Positions 1 to 7,589 of a stretch of 23,814 nucleotides of DNA are shown one piece after another. Below the pieces are notes generated by a model. That model ran no database searches. It saw only the letters and a program-made list of their open reading frames with translations, and was not told the origin of the DNA. The stretch lies in contig CAZEGV010000044.1 in assembly GCA_964511645.1 (NCBI GenBank), forward strand, positions 1 to 23,814, given 5' to 3'. Within the stretch, counting starts at the first letter, position 1. The number at the start of each line of letters is the position of its first letter. The translations under genes were made by a program, and so were the position numbers. The DNA is from CAZEGV01 sp964511645 (lineage in GTDB: Bacteria > Bacteroidota > Bacteroidia > Cytophagales > JAAEPT01).

Positions 1-77
1 ACGTTCTTTTTGTCTTTTCCATTTTTTAACGTATCTTTCAGATACTAAAAAAATAAAAAACCCAGAACGTAACTACG

Positions 78-95
78 TTTAGCGGGTCGTTGGCA
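78..95 (+). repeat. Copy 1 of a short motif found three times near orphan genes
   Basis: The sequence TTTAGCGGGTCGTTGGCA ends 16 bases before the ATG of the first orphan gene. Two related copies occur at 1103-1119 (minus strand) and 1278-1296 (plus strand). The shared pattern is TTTAGCG, 3-5 variable bases, then GTTGGCA. Just upstream is a 14-base palindrome, AACGTA-AC-TACGTT, at 66-79. The copies are seen directly; their role is unknown. Confidence 0.5.
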
Positions 96-111
96 TTCAT
101 AAAATAGATAA

Positions 112-744
112 ATGAAAAATTTAGTGATTATAATTTTATCTCTGTTTACAACTTATCCAATATTTGCGGATGGAGGAATGATGGCTCTAATCCAATTGAA
201 AATAACCTATAAAACGGGCGTAATTGATACCGTCTATAAGTCAAGTCCTGATTATTTATTCCCTGAAGATTCAATTAAAAACCAGGACTTCTTAAAGAGA
301 ATATTATTGGTAGAAGGCACATTAAATTATTATTCTGAATGGATCCCTTTTACATGTCAATTTTATGATGACACCATAGAAGTTATAGAGATTCAACATC
401 CAGACAAGATAGAATTTTCCCTATTAACTAAAATTGAGGTTATTAAAATACACTATCAACAAGGGAGTATAGGTATTGTTCACACCCTGTCTGAAAGTGA
501 TTCTGTATGGTTTAACTCTAAACCGATTAAGACAATTAAACTCATAGGTGATATGTGTGATTTCAGAATTTACATATTTGCAAATGAAGATAAAGTCACC
601 GTTAAGTTTGAGGAAGTAAAGGCATTCATAGAAAATGATGACACAGAGGGGAATGATCTTGAATGGTCACAAAAACTAAGAAAAAAACTTGAAACAATTT
701 TCAAGGATGAGCGAGTGGTCATTGTTAATATTTGCACTTGCTGA
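112..744 (+). CDS. Hypothetical exported protein, 210 aa
   Basis: I do not recognise a family. The first ~20 residues look like a signal peptide (MKNL followed by a hydrophobic run ending near PIFADGG), so the product is probably exported to the periplasm or envelope. The rest is hydrophilic, mixed alpha/beta in character and rich in acidic residues, with no transmembrane segment after the leader. It ends in a cysteine pair (NICTC). The ATG at 112 is chosen because the signal peptide starts there; no Shine-Dalgarno sequence is visible, as is usual in Bacteroidota. The gene stands alone: the next gene on the same strand is nearly 600 bases away. The motif copy at 78-95 lies immediately upstream. 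The reading frame is clean, so a real gene is likely. Confidence 0.65.
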   Translation: MKNLVIIILSLFTTYPIFADGGMMALIQLKITYKTGVIDTVYKSSPDYLFPEDSIKNQDFLKRILLVEGTLNYYSEWIPFTCQFYDDTIEVIEIQHPDKIEFSLLTKIEVIKIHYQQGSIGIVHTLSESDSVWFNSKPIKTIKLIGDMCDFRIYIFANEDKVTVKFEEVKAFIENDDTEGNDLEWSQKLRKKLETIFKDERVVIVNICTC

Positions 745-1102
745 ATTTCTCTCCCTAAACAAATCTCATATCTGAGTTTTCAGTTTCACGGTTTAATGAA
801 TCTGAATCCAACATGAATAAATGAATGCTCACCAATTCTCGATTTCCTCACTTTTTCCACGGTGAACAAATGAACACGCCAGAATGAACTTGCCAAAACC
901 AAATAAGTCCGACTTCAATTTTTAGGCAGAATAAATAACCTAATTATCGAATGGATGAAATCCAACTCAACTTTTTAAGCTCTCCCATTTTCTTCTCAGT
1001 GGACGATTATACAACGTCGGAATTGTCTCGTGCCGGCAGCGGCAAATATCAGAAGTCTGAACTTTTAAAGTCACAGGAAACGAAAAAATGAATACCACGA
1101 AT

Positions 1103-1119
1103 TGCCAACAGTCGCTAAA
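1103..1119 (-). repeat. Copy 2 of the short motif, inverted
   Basis: Read on the minus strand this is TTTAGCGACTGTTGGCA. It matches copy 1 at all seven bases of TTTAGCG and all seven of GTTGGCA, with a 3-base instead of a 4-base centre. It points the opposite way to copies 1 and 3, so copies 1 and 2 bracket the first orphan gene in inverted orientation. Confidence 0.5.
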
Positions 1120-1168
1120 ACTGCATGCTTTTAGGTGTTTTAAAGGGTTTAGTTACCTATTGGGGAAC

Positions 1169-1228
1169 GCAAAATCGAAGATTTTTCTTACCTGAACAAA
1201 TATCGTAAGAGAAAATCTTCGATTTTGC
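1169..1228. repeat. Long inverted repeat (hairpin) in spacer
   Basis: A 17-base arm, GCAAAATCGAAGATTTT (1169-1185), is perfectly complementary to 1212-1228. The pairing resumes after a small bulge as CTTAC (1187-1191) with GTAAG (1205-1209), leaving a 13-base loop. There is no following T-run, so it does not look like an ordinary intrinsic terminator. It lies between the two divergent motif copies. Confidence 0.6.
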
Positions 1229-1277
1229 TCCGTAGTCATTTTGGGCGTATATTGTAATCAAAACAAGCGCACGACAG

Positions 1278-1296
1278 TCTAGCGTAACCGTTAGCA
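1278..1296 (+). repeat. Copy 3 of the short motif
   Basis: TCTAGCGTAACCGTTAGCA matches the motif at 12 of 14 core positions with a 5-base centre. It ends 25 bases before the ATG of the second orphan gene, a placement parallel to copy 1 before the first orphan gene. Confidence 0.4.
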
Positions 1297-1321
1297 AAAA
1301 TTAAAAAAACAGAATCTTAGA

Positions 1322-1900
1322 ATGAATTTTCTTCCTTTTGAAAACATAAAAATTGATAGTCCTTTGACTAAAAATGAAATAGAGAATTCTATAAAGAAAA
1401 ATATTGCTTGGAATACAGAATTGGGACTGACTTTTACTAAAAATTCTTTGAGAGATTATGAAGGGTTTGTAGAAAATGATAAATTTATACTTAGACGCAT
1501 TTTAAAAAGCGGAATGAATTCATTTATTCCAATTGCTTCTGGAAGAATAATAGAAAAAGTCAATGGAAGCAAGGTTGAATTAAAATTAAGACTTCATAAA
1601 GTGATAATAATATTTGCAATAATTATGACCATTTTTTCAGGAAGTCTTTTAATAGTTCCTTTATTTAACAAACTGACTGAAAATAAACAATTAACAGAAT
1701 TATTGAATGACAAACTTCTAAAAAAAACATTTAATCAAAGCCAATATGAAGATTTGAGCGATATAACAAGTCAAAGTAAAGCAGATTGGAGTGGTTTACT
1801 CTTAGTATTTGTCCCTTACCTTATGTGTACCCTATTTTTTAATTATGAAGCTAAAATTATCAAAGAAAAATTAAATATAATATTACTGTCATCCGAGTAA
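1322..1900 (+). CDS. Hypothetical membrane protein, 192 aa
   Basis: No family recognised. The N-terminal ~90 residues are soluble and basic. They are followed by a strong membrane segment (about 95-118, HKVIIIFAIIMTIFSGSLLI), a hydrophilic loop rich in K, N and Q (about 120-152), and a second membrane segment (about 155-173, WSGLLLVFVPYLMCTLFF). This resembles small inner-membrane proteins with a cytoplasmic N-terminal domain and two helices. Base composition is very AT-rich (many AAA, ATA and TTA codons). The natural C-terminus may be missing: a transposase remnant in another frame begins close to or overlapping the last codons, so the final few residues may come from that junction. A copy of the repeated motif lies just upstream. 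Confidence 0.55.
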   Translation: MNFLPFENIKIDSPLTKNEIENSIKKNIAWNTELGLTFTKNSLRDYEGFVENDKFILRRILKSGMNSFIPIASGRIIEKVNGSKVELKLRLHKVIIIFAIIMTIFSGSLLIVPLFNKLTENKQLTELLNDKLLKKTFNQSQYEDLSDITSQSKADWSGLLLVFVPYLMCTLFFNYEAKIIKEKLNIILLSSE

Positions 1901-2084
1901 AAATGACAAGGATTTCCTCGGACAGCTACAGGTAGAGAAAGGAAATATCTACGTGTTTGATAAGGGTTATGTCAATTACACTGTATGGGATAGTTGGACT
2001 ACTAAGGGTGCCTTTTTTGTCACCAGACTCAATGAAAATGCAAACTATGAAATCATAGAAAGTAAGATTGCAGAACCTTCTTAA
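1881..2084 (+). pseudogene. IS4-type transposase fragment
   Basis: A frame open from 1881 to a TAA at 2082-2084 gives a peptide containing NDKDFLGQL, then YVFDKGYVNY and FFVTRLNENANYE. This is the part of IS4-family DDE transposases that carries a catalytic aspartate (DKGY) and the FVTR-l-n-NA block. It has no start codon, both the N-terminal part and the C-terminal region with the catalytic glutamate are absent, and it stops four bases before the stop codon of the convergent regulator gene. It is a dead remnant and marks a past insertion between the accessory stretch and the dab locus. Family assignment is from recognisable motifs; the exact left boundary is uncertain. Confidence 0.75.
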
Positions 2085-2088
2085 ATTC

Positions 2089-2805
2089 CTAAAGTAGAGA
2101 GAGGTTAGATATCTGAATAAGCATTTTTGGTTTTAGCACAAAAATAGTCCTGCCTTGTGTTTTGATGATTTTATCTGTTTTGAACTCATTGAGGATGCGA
2201 ATGAGGTTTTCTCGGGCAGTACCTACAAAATTAGCTAAATCTTCTCTTGAAATAGTGATTTCTGCGGGTAATCCAGCCTTTTTTTTGTACTTGTCTTTAA
2301 GTAAGAGTAGCATAATTGCCAATCTTTCTCTTACATTATATTGTGCCATAATAGTGATATGGTTTATCAAAACACCATATTCATGCCCCATTACTTTGGT
2401 GATTTGATTTTTCAATTCATCTGAAGAGTTATAAATCTTAAGAAATACATCTTTAGGCACAAAACCAATTTCGCAATCTTCTAACGTTTCAGTGGTGTCG
2501 GGGTAAAATTCGTGAGACAATAAAGCATGATAGCCTAATAGCTCACCTTCTGAAGCGATATAAAAAATTTGCTCTTTGGCGTTAAATCCACTTTTGTACT
2601 TTTTCACCCTTCCTTTTTTTAGAAAGTACAAACCCATAGGAATTCCATTTTCTTGAAATACGATTTGTTTTTTTCTGAATTTAAGAATACGAAGTGAATT
2701 AAGTAGTTGTTGCCTTAAATCAGTATTAAGGTTGTCCCATATTGCATCACTTCCAAAATGATATTTTTTAAATGAGAATATTTTTTTCGTTTCTTCAAAT
2801 TGCAT
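2089..2805 (-). CDS. Crp/Fnr-family transcriptional regulator
   Basis: A 238-residue one-component regulator. Residues ~25-140 form a cyclic-nucleotide-binding-like beta-barrel (GLYFLKKGRVKKYK, then EGELLGYHALL). A long dimerisation helix follows, and a winged helix-turn-helix lies at ~183-210 (ISREDLANFVGTARENLIRIL), matching the Crp/Fnr recognition-helix pattern. Only one cysteine (Cys111) is present, so it cannot bind an FNR-type [4Fe-4S] cluster; the ligand is unknown. It is divergent from the small gene and dabA-dabB with a 160-base spacer, so it probably controls the inorganic-carbon operon and itself. A dyad at 2809-2829, directly upstream of its ATG, could be its own operator. Family assignment is firm; the target is inferred from position. 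Confidence 0.9.
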   Translation of the reverse strand: MQFEETKKIFSFKKYHFGSDAIWDNLNTDLRQQLLNSLRILKFRKKQIVFQENGIPMGLYFLKKGRVKKYKSGFNAKEQIFYIASEGELLGYHALLSHEFYPDTTETLEDCEIGFVPKDVFLKIYNSSDELKNQITKVMGHEYGVLINHITIMAQYNVRERLAIMLLLLKDKYKKKAGLPAEITISREDLANFVGTARENLIRILNEFKTDKIIKTQGRTIFVLKPKMLIQISNLSLL

Positions 2806-2808
2806 GAT

Positions 2809-2829
2809 GTAATATGTGATATATATTAC
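2809..2829. promoter_or_regulatory. Candidate operator, dyad next to the regulator start
   Basis: Perfect 7-base arms GTAATAT (2809-2815) and ATATTAC (2823-2829) flank a 7-base centre, GTGATAT. The dyad begins three bases upstream of the regulator's start codon on the minus strand. The size (21 bp) and two-fold symmetry suit a dimeric Crp-type protein and suggest autorepression. No binding evidence exists. Confidence 0.35.
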
Positions 2830-2906
2830 TTTTTTACTAAATAAAAATCAAATAAAAATGTCGTTACGAAGATTTTTTTTGTCGAAAAAATAGATGAGTT
2901 TTGTGG

Positions 2907-2928
2907 AATCAGTAGAGAGAAACTGATT
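2907..2928. promoter_or_regulatory. Candidate operator upstream of the dab operon
   Basis: Perfect 7-base arms AATCAGT (2907-2913) and ACTGATT (2922-2928) are separated by 8 bases (AGAGAGAA). It lies 37 bases before the ATG of the first gene of the plus-strand operon. The 22-bp overall length equals that of classical Crp sites, although the half-site differs from TGTGA and from the dyad at 2809-2829. It could alternatively be a leader hairpin in the transcript. Confidence 0.3.
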
Positions 2929-2965
2929 TATCTTATGTCAACAAATGTAATTTCTAATTATATAA

Positions 2966-3187
2966 ATGAAAAGCGTACTCAAGAATAACATATATACTCT
3001 TCATGAGCTTCAGTTTATTGTAATTGGGAAACTACGAGCCCTTGGTTTTGCTGAGGCATCTGAAAAATCATTACAAGAAAATGAGACTCATTGTTCGCTC
3101 TATTTAGACGTTATTCAAATGGAGTTATTGAATATAGATGCTCTACGCATAAAATACCAAGAGGTCTTAGACCAATTAGCTAAATAA
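2966..3187 (+). CDS. Small unknown protein, 73 aa, first gene of the dab operon
   Basis: I do not recognise this protein. It has no signal peptide or membrane helix, and it looks mostly helical with a charged C-terminal helix (ALRIKYQEVLDQLAK). It has one cysteine next to a histidine (THCSLY). The stop is 12 bases before the first ATG of dabA, the strand is the same and no terminator intervenes, so it is very probably co-transcribed with dabA and dabB. Its place, between a divergent Crp-type regulator and the transporter genes, makes an accessory or regulatory subunit of the DAB complex a reasonable guess, but nothing in the sequence proves it. The reading frame is intact, and a real gene is likelier than a chance ORF because of the tight spacing. 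Confidence 0.6.
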   Translation: MKSVLKNNIYTLHELQFIVIGKLRALGFAEASEKSLQENETHCSLYLDVIQMELLNIDALRIKYQEVLDQLAK

Positions 3188-3199
3188 ACTTAAAAGGTC

Positions 3200-5689
3200 A
3201 TGATGAAATTTGATGAAGTTGAGGTTTTAAAAAGATTAAAGCATTACCTACCACATCAAGCTCCTCTTAAGGATTTTGTACACCATAATACATTAGGATC
3301 TTTTCAAGACATTCCTTTTGAAGAAGCAATTAGCCGGGCTTCTAAAATTTTTGGCTATAAAACATCTTTAAATATTGAAGAGTATCGTGAGTTATATAAA
3401 AAACACCTTATTAGAGAAGATATTTTAGAATGTGTTATTATTAAACGGCAAGGAAAAGAAAATGCTGATAAATGGATACACAACCTCTTTCATAAAGAAT
3501 ATGATAACTCTATAGGTTCTAGGATAGGTTTTTTTAGAGATTGGTGGAAAAAAGCATATCATATTGATTTAGAATTTGAGATAAATAATCTTTTATTTAA
3601 ACTTTTGGGGGGCTACCTTGATCAAGGCATAGCCCAATGGCATTTTCCTTTTGATGAGCGTGGTTTTTTGGCATCAGTAAGAAATTTAGAGAATAGAAGT
3701 TTAGCTGATTTTGTAAAGACCAAGCTAGGAATGAAGCTTCTTGGGGATGAAAACATCACAATTAAGGCTTTACTTGATATCTTAGTAGCGGATGAACGTC
3801 TTTATGAAAATTATCTTTTTGAGCAACAATTTTCTCATCCTGGTTGGTCTGGAATCGTAACGATGATAGAAAAACACCCAGAATCTTTAATGGATACTCG
3901 ACCAATTACATTAGAAGATGTTATTAAATTTGAATTAATTCTTGAAATAGATGCATTAGAGCATCGACAAAAAAATAAATGGAAGCCACTTAGTGAGCAC
4001 CAATTTGGTAAACAAGAATATTTGTTTGCACCGACTCCTAGAACGGTAGAAGATAATGCAATTTCAATTTGGCAAGAGGCTTATGAATGGAGTTATTATG
4101 ATAGTGTACTTGCGGGAATTCAAAAAATGAAAGGACATTCTCATCACAAAACAAACAAAACATTTCAAGCAATGTTTTGTATTGATGATAGAGAAGGTTC
4201 AATTAGGAGGCATATTGAAAAATTTGATCCTAATTGTGAAACTTACGGTACCCCAGGGCATTTTGGTGTAGCAATGTATTACCAGCCGAAAAGTAGTAAC
4301 TTTTATACCAAGGTATGCCCAGGTTCAATTGTACCTAAGCATTTAGTAAAAGAAATTGGTGAAACTGAAAAATTAGAAAAGGATATTCATTTTTCTCAAT
4401 TTTCTCACCATCCGATTTTAAGTTACCCCTATTCATTATTAGTAGGGCTGTGGTCAGGATTGATGATGTTTTTTAATATTTTCAAACCAACTTTTAGTAC
4501 TATGGCAACATCTTCTTTCTCGCATATGGGCAAGAAATCGAAGTTGAGTATTGAAAATCAGAACGGTGAGCAATCAGAGGATGGACTTCAAATAGGATTT
4601 ACCTTAGAAGAAAGGGTAAGTATTGTAGAAGGGGTCTTAAAAAGCATCGGATTAATTGAAGACTTTGGGAATTTAGTTTATTCAATTGGTCATGGGGGGA
4701 GTAGTATTAATAATACGCATTATGCGGGATATGATTGTGGGGCTTGTTCTGGAAGACCAGGGTCAGTAAATGCTAGAGTATTTGCTAGTATAGGAAATGA
4801 TGTTAAGGTGAGAGCTTTGTTAAGAGAGAAAGGAATTTGTATTCCAAATTCTACTCAATTTATAGGAGGATTACATGATACCACCAGAGATGATTTAGAA
4901 TTTTATGATGAGGATTTACTATCCGATAAAAACCGCAAACTTCATGAAAGTAACTTAATGTTATTTAATAAAGCATTGGATATGAATGCCAAAGAGCGCT
5001 CAAGAAGATTTTTTTCAATTAACTCGCACAAAAGTGCTGAAAAAATTCACAAGGAAGTGAGGAATAGGTCTATATCTCTCTTTGAACCACGACCAGAGCT
5101 GAACCATGCTACTAATGCCTTGTGTATAGTAGGGAGACACTCGTTACATGAGGATTTATTTTTGGATAGAAGAACTTTCTCTAATTCATACGATTATGAG
5201 TTAGATCCAAATGGTGAGTTGTTATTAGGAATACTTAACGCAGCTGTCCCTGTATGTGGTGGAATTAATTTAGAGTACTATTTCTCTACTGTGGACAACC
5301 AAAAGTTAGGTGCAGGCTCTAAATTACCTCATAACGTAATGGGCTTAATTGGTGTTGTAAATGGGGTGGAAGGAGATTTGAGAACAGGATTGCCTTATCA
5401 GATGATTGATTTACATGACCCTATTCGTTTGATGATGATTGTAGAGCATTACCCTGAGGTGATTTTAAATGTTATTCAACGGAATGCAAGCACATATGAA
5501 TGGATTAAGAATGAGTGGATTGTTTTTGTTGTCGTACACCCTGAAACTTATGAGACTTACCGATATGATAATGGTGAATTTATTCATTATCAACCCTTAA
5601 AAAAATTATTAGACACCGTAGAAGATGTAGATTCACTAATTGAATCTCATGACAAAAATTTCCCTGTTTATTTAATTAAAAAAGCATAA
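3200..5689 (+). CDS. dabA: DabA, inorganic carbon transporter subunit (DUF2309/UPF0753)
   Basis: An 829-residue protein of the DabA family, the soluble, zinc-binding, beta-carbonic-anhydrase-like partner of DabB. Together they form an energy-coupled pump that converts CO2 to bicarbonate at the inner face of the membrane. The expected active-site residues are visible. Cys327 and Asp329 lie in FCIDDREGS (the R after the Asp pair is also kept). His498 lies in YSIGHGGSS, and Cys513 lies in YDCGACSGRPG. The His-to-Cys spacing of 15 equals that recalled for the Halothiobacillus protein. Other family landmarks are HHNTLGSFQ near residue 28 and YGTPGHFGVAMYY near 349. Length is normal. Two ATG codons lie side by side (3200 and 3203) and either could start; AAAAGG sits a few bases before them, an unusually good ribosome-binding site for this phylum. 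The stop overlaps the dabB start by one base (TAATG), so translation is coupled. Confidence 0.95.
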   Translation: MMKFDEVEVLKRLKHYLPHQAPLKDFVHHNTLGSFQDIPFEEAISRASKIFGYKTSLNIEEYRELYKKHLIREDILECVIIKRQGKENADKWIHNLFHKEYDNSIGSRIGFFRDWWKKAYHIDLEFEINNLLFKLLGGYLDQGIAQWHFPFDERGFLASVRNLENRSLADFVKTKLGMKLLGDENITIKALLDILVADERLYENYLFEQQFSHPGWSGIVTMIEKHPESLMDTRPITLEDVIKFELILEIDALEHRQKNKWKPLSEHQFGKQEYLFAPTPRTVEDNAISIWQEAYEWSYYDSVLAGIQKMKGHSHHKTNKTFQAMFCIDDREGSIRRHIEKFDPNCETYGTPGHFGVAMYYQPKSSNFYTKVCPGSIVPKHLVKEIGETEKLEKDIHFSQFSHHPILSYPYSLLVGLWSGLMMFFNIFKPTFSTMATSSFSHMGKKSKLSIENQNGEQSEDGLQIGFTLEERVSIVEGVLKSIGLIEDFGNLVYSIGHGGSSINNTHYAGYDCGACSGRPGSVNARVFASIGNDVKVRALLREKGICIPNSTQFIGGLHDTTRDDLEFYDEDLLSDKNRKLHESNLMLFNKALDMNAKERSRRFFSINSHKSAEKIHKEVRNRSISLFEPRPELNHATNALCIVGRHSLHEDLFLDRRTFSNSYDYELDPNGELLLGILNAAVPVCGGINLEYYFSTVDNQKLGAGSKLPHNVMGLIGVVNGVEGDLRTGLPYQMIDLHDPIRLMMIVEHYPEVILNVIQRNASTYEWIKNEWIVFVVVHPETYETYRYDNGEFIHYQPLKKLLDTVEDVDSLIESHDKNFPVYLIKKA

Positions 5690-7557
5690 TGGAAAATTAT
5701 ATATCAATATTTATTCTAATTCCTTTTTTTGGTTTTTTGATTAACGCCATTATACCTAAAGAAGATGAAAGAAGACTAGCTCAAGTTTCATTTGTGATGT
5801 TGGCGATGCAATTTATTGGGGGATTAGGTTTTGCTATTTACTGGTTAGCTATAGGTAAACCTACCTTGTATAAAAAGCAACTGGTATTACTTCATTTAGA
5901 AGATTTTGAACTGTATATAGATTTTACCTTTGATGGTGTTACGGTTGTTTTTTTACTTGTCGGGGCTTTTATTGCTTTCTTAATTACGGCATATAGTCGC
6001 AATTACTTACACAGAGAAGATGGATTTAAGCGATTTTTTACTACTATCTTATTCTTTTATTTGGGTTATAATATGATTGTTCTTTCTGCGAATCTCACTA
6101 CTATTTTTGTAGGTTGGGAAATAGCAGGGGTTTCTTCATTTCTATTAATTGCTTATTATAGAAATCGTTTTATCCCAGTAAAAAATGCGATTAAGATTTT
6201 CTCTATTTATAGATTAGGCGATATTGCATTGATGTTAGCCATGTGGTTAGGTCACCATATTTGGCATTCAAACGTAAGTTTACATGCTTATGCTAACAAA
6301 AAACTAGTATTGGATCATATTCAACACTACCCAGGTCTATCTTTGGGATTTGTTTTATGCATATTTATTGCCGCAGCAATTAAGTCTGCACAATTCCCAT
6401 TTTCGGCATGGTTGCCAAGGGCGATGGAAGGTCCTACGCCATCAAGCGCAATTTTTTATAGCTCTTTAGCAGTGCATTTAGGAGTTTTAGTATTATTAAG
6501 AACTTATGCTTTTTGGATTTATGTACCGTATATGCAAGTAGCTATTATTGGGTTAGGCTTAATCAGTTTTATATTGTCTTCTATGGTAGCAAGGATTCAG
6601 CCATCTATAAAAGGGCAAATTGCATATGCAGTAGTAGCTCAAGTTGGTTTAATGATGATTGAAGTAGCGTTAGGATGGCATATATTAGCCTTGATTCATT
6701 TTGCTAGCCATGCTATGCTTAGAAGTTACCAACTATTAATTTCTCCATCTATTGTGGCTTATGCAATTAAGCAACAGTTCTTCGAGTTTAAGCCTGTTAA
6801 GAGAGCAATGCTAAACCCGATTATTAGAAATATTAGTAACTCATTATACATTTTGAGTCTTAACGAGTGGTATTTAGATAGTTTTATGTACCACCTTGTA
6901 TGGAGTCCTTTTAAAACTTTAGGAATGACGTTACAAAAAATACCTGTAACAATTATAAAATGGGTCTCATTTTTTTTGGTTGTAATTGTTCCAACAATTG
7001 CAATTTTGATTAGGGTAGAATTGTTAGATGTTCCGTCTAACCTATTTTCTGCTATTACTGTAGGAATTGCTTTTATGTATATTTTAAGAATATTTACAGA
7101 GCGAAAAAGAGTATTGTATGCATGGTATAAAATCGCAGTGTTTCATTTCTTTATTGCCAGTGCATTATTTGCTACGGGTATGCCTTTGTTTAATTTAAGT
7201 TTTTATGCAGGAGGAATAACGATTTCTTACTTTTTGGGACACTTTGCATTAAATAAAATCAGAAAAGAAGAAACACATATTAGCTTGCATGGTTATCAAG
7301 GTCATTGTTACGAATACCCTGTTACCGAATTTTTGTTCTTCGTATCTATTTTAGGATTAATGGGGTTCCCTATAACCTCTGCATTTGTTGGAATGGAATT
7401 GCTGCTCAACGGTGTCGAATTACCACAAATAAGTCTTCTGGTCTTGTTGTTACTTTCTTTCTTAGTCAATGGACTTGCGATGTTACGTATGTATGTCCGT
7501 ATTTTCTTAGGACCTCATATCAAAACCTACCATACTCAGGCGAGAAAATCATCTTAA
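5689..7557 (+). CDS. dabB: DabB, NuoL-like membrane subunit of the inorganic carbon pump
   Basis: A 622-residue polytopic protein related to NuoL/MrpA antiporter-like subunits. Key parts are seen: VGWEIAGVSSFLL with Glu144, and AIKSAQFPFSAWLPRAMEGPTPSSA with Lys232. These charged membrane residues are the proton-path residues of the family. The following stretch (FYSSLAVHLGVLVLLR) departs from the respiratory NuoL consensus (HAATMVxAGVxL) in the way typical of stand-alone DabB proteins. No other complex I or Mrp genes are near, which, with the one-base overlap with dabA, makes DabB the right call rather than NADH dehydrogenase subunit 5. It probably couples cation flow (H+ or Na+) to DabA catalysis. 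The SulP gene follows after 32 bases on the same strand without a visible terminator. Confidence 0.93.
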   Translation: MENYISIFILIPFFGFLINAIIPKEDERRLAQVSFVMLAMQFIGGLGFAIYWLAIGKPTLYKKQLVLLHLEDFELYIDFTFDGVTVVFLLVGAFIAFLITAYSRNYLHREDGFKRFFTTILFFYLGYNMIVLSANLTTIFVGWEIAGVSSFLLIAYYRNRFIPVKNAIKIFSIYRLGDIALMLAMWLGHHIWHSNVSLHAYANKKLVLDHIQHYPGLSLGFVLCIFIAAAIKSAQFPFSAWLPRAMEGPTPSSAIFYSSLAVHLGVLVLLRTYAFWIYVPYMQVAIIGLGLISFILSSMVARIQPSIKGQIAYAVVAQVGLMMIEVALGWHILALIHFASHAMLRSYQLLISPSIVAYAIKQQFFEFKPVKRAMLNPIIRNISNSLYILSLNEWYLDSFMYHLVWSPFKTLGMTLQKIPVTIIKWVSFFLVVIVPTIAILIRVELLDVPSNLFSAITVGIAFMYILRIFTERKRVLYAWYKIAVFHFFIASALFATGMPLFNLSFYAGGITISYFLGHFALNKIRKEETHISLHGYQGHCYEYPVTEFLFFVSILGLMGFPITSAFVGMELLLNGVELPQISLLVLLLLSFLVNGLAMLRMYVRIFLGPHIKTYHTQARKSS

Positions 7558-7589
7558 AATAATAACCACATAATAAATACAAAAAGATA

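Larger units (their letters stand above)
745..1321. other. 577-base gene-free spacer
   Basis: I find no convincing coding region in either strand. The stretch is less AT-rich in its middle (about 1000-1080) than the flanking genes. It contains a motif copy on the minus strand (1103-1119), a long inverted repeat (1169-1228) and a plus-strand motif copy (1278-1296). It may be the decayed remainder of older cassettes or mobile DNA; that is inference. Confidence 0.5.

Noticed and set aside
31..45. Small hairpin GTATCT-TTC-AGATAC taken as an intrinsic terminator
   Set aside because: The stem is only six AT-rich pairs, and it is followed by A-runs, not a T-run, on the plus strand.
78..1296. Integron attC sites or an integron cassette array
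   Set aside because: The motif does not match the GTTRRRY/RYYYAAC core well, no integrase gene is present, and the copies are not in the same orientation.
2089..2805. Oxygen-sensing FNR with an iron-sulfur cluster
   Set aside because: Only one cysteine (Cys111) is present; FNR needs four.
5689..7557. NADH dehydrogenase subunit 5 (NuoL) or Mrp antiporter subunit
   Set aside because: No other complex I or Mrp gene is near, it overlaps dabA, and the sequence after PTPSS departs from the respiratory consensus.
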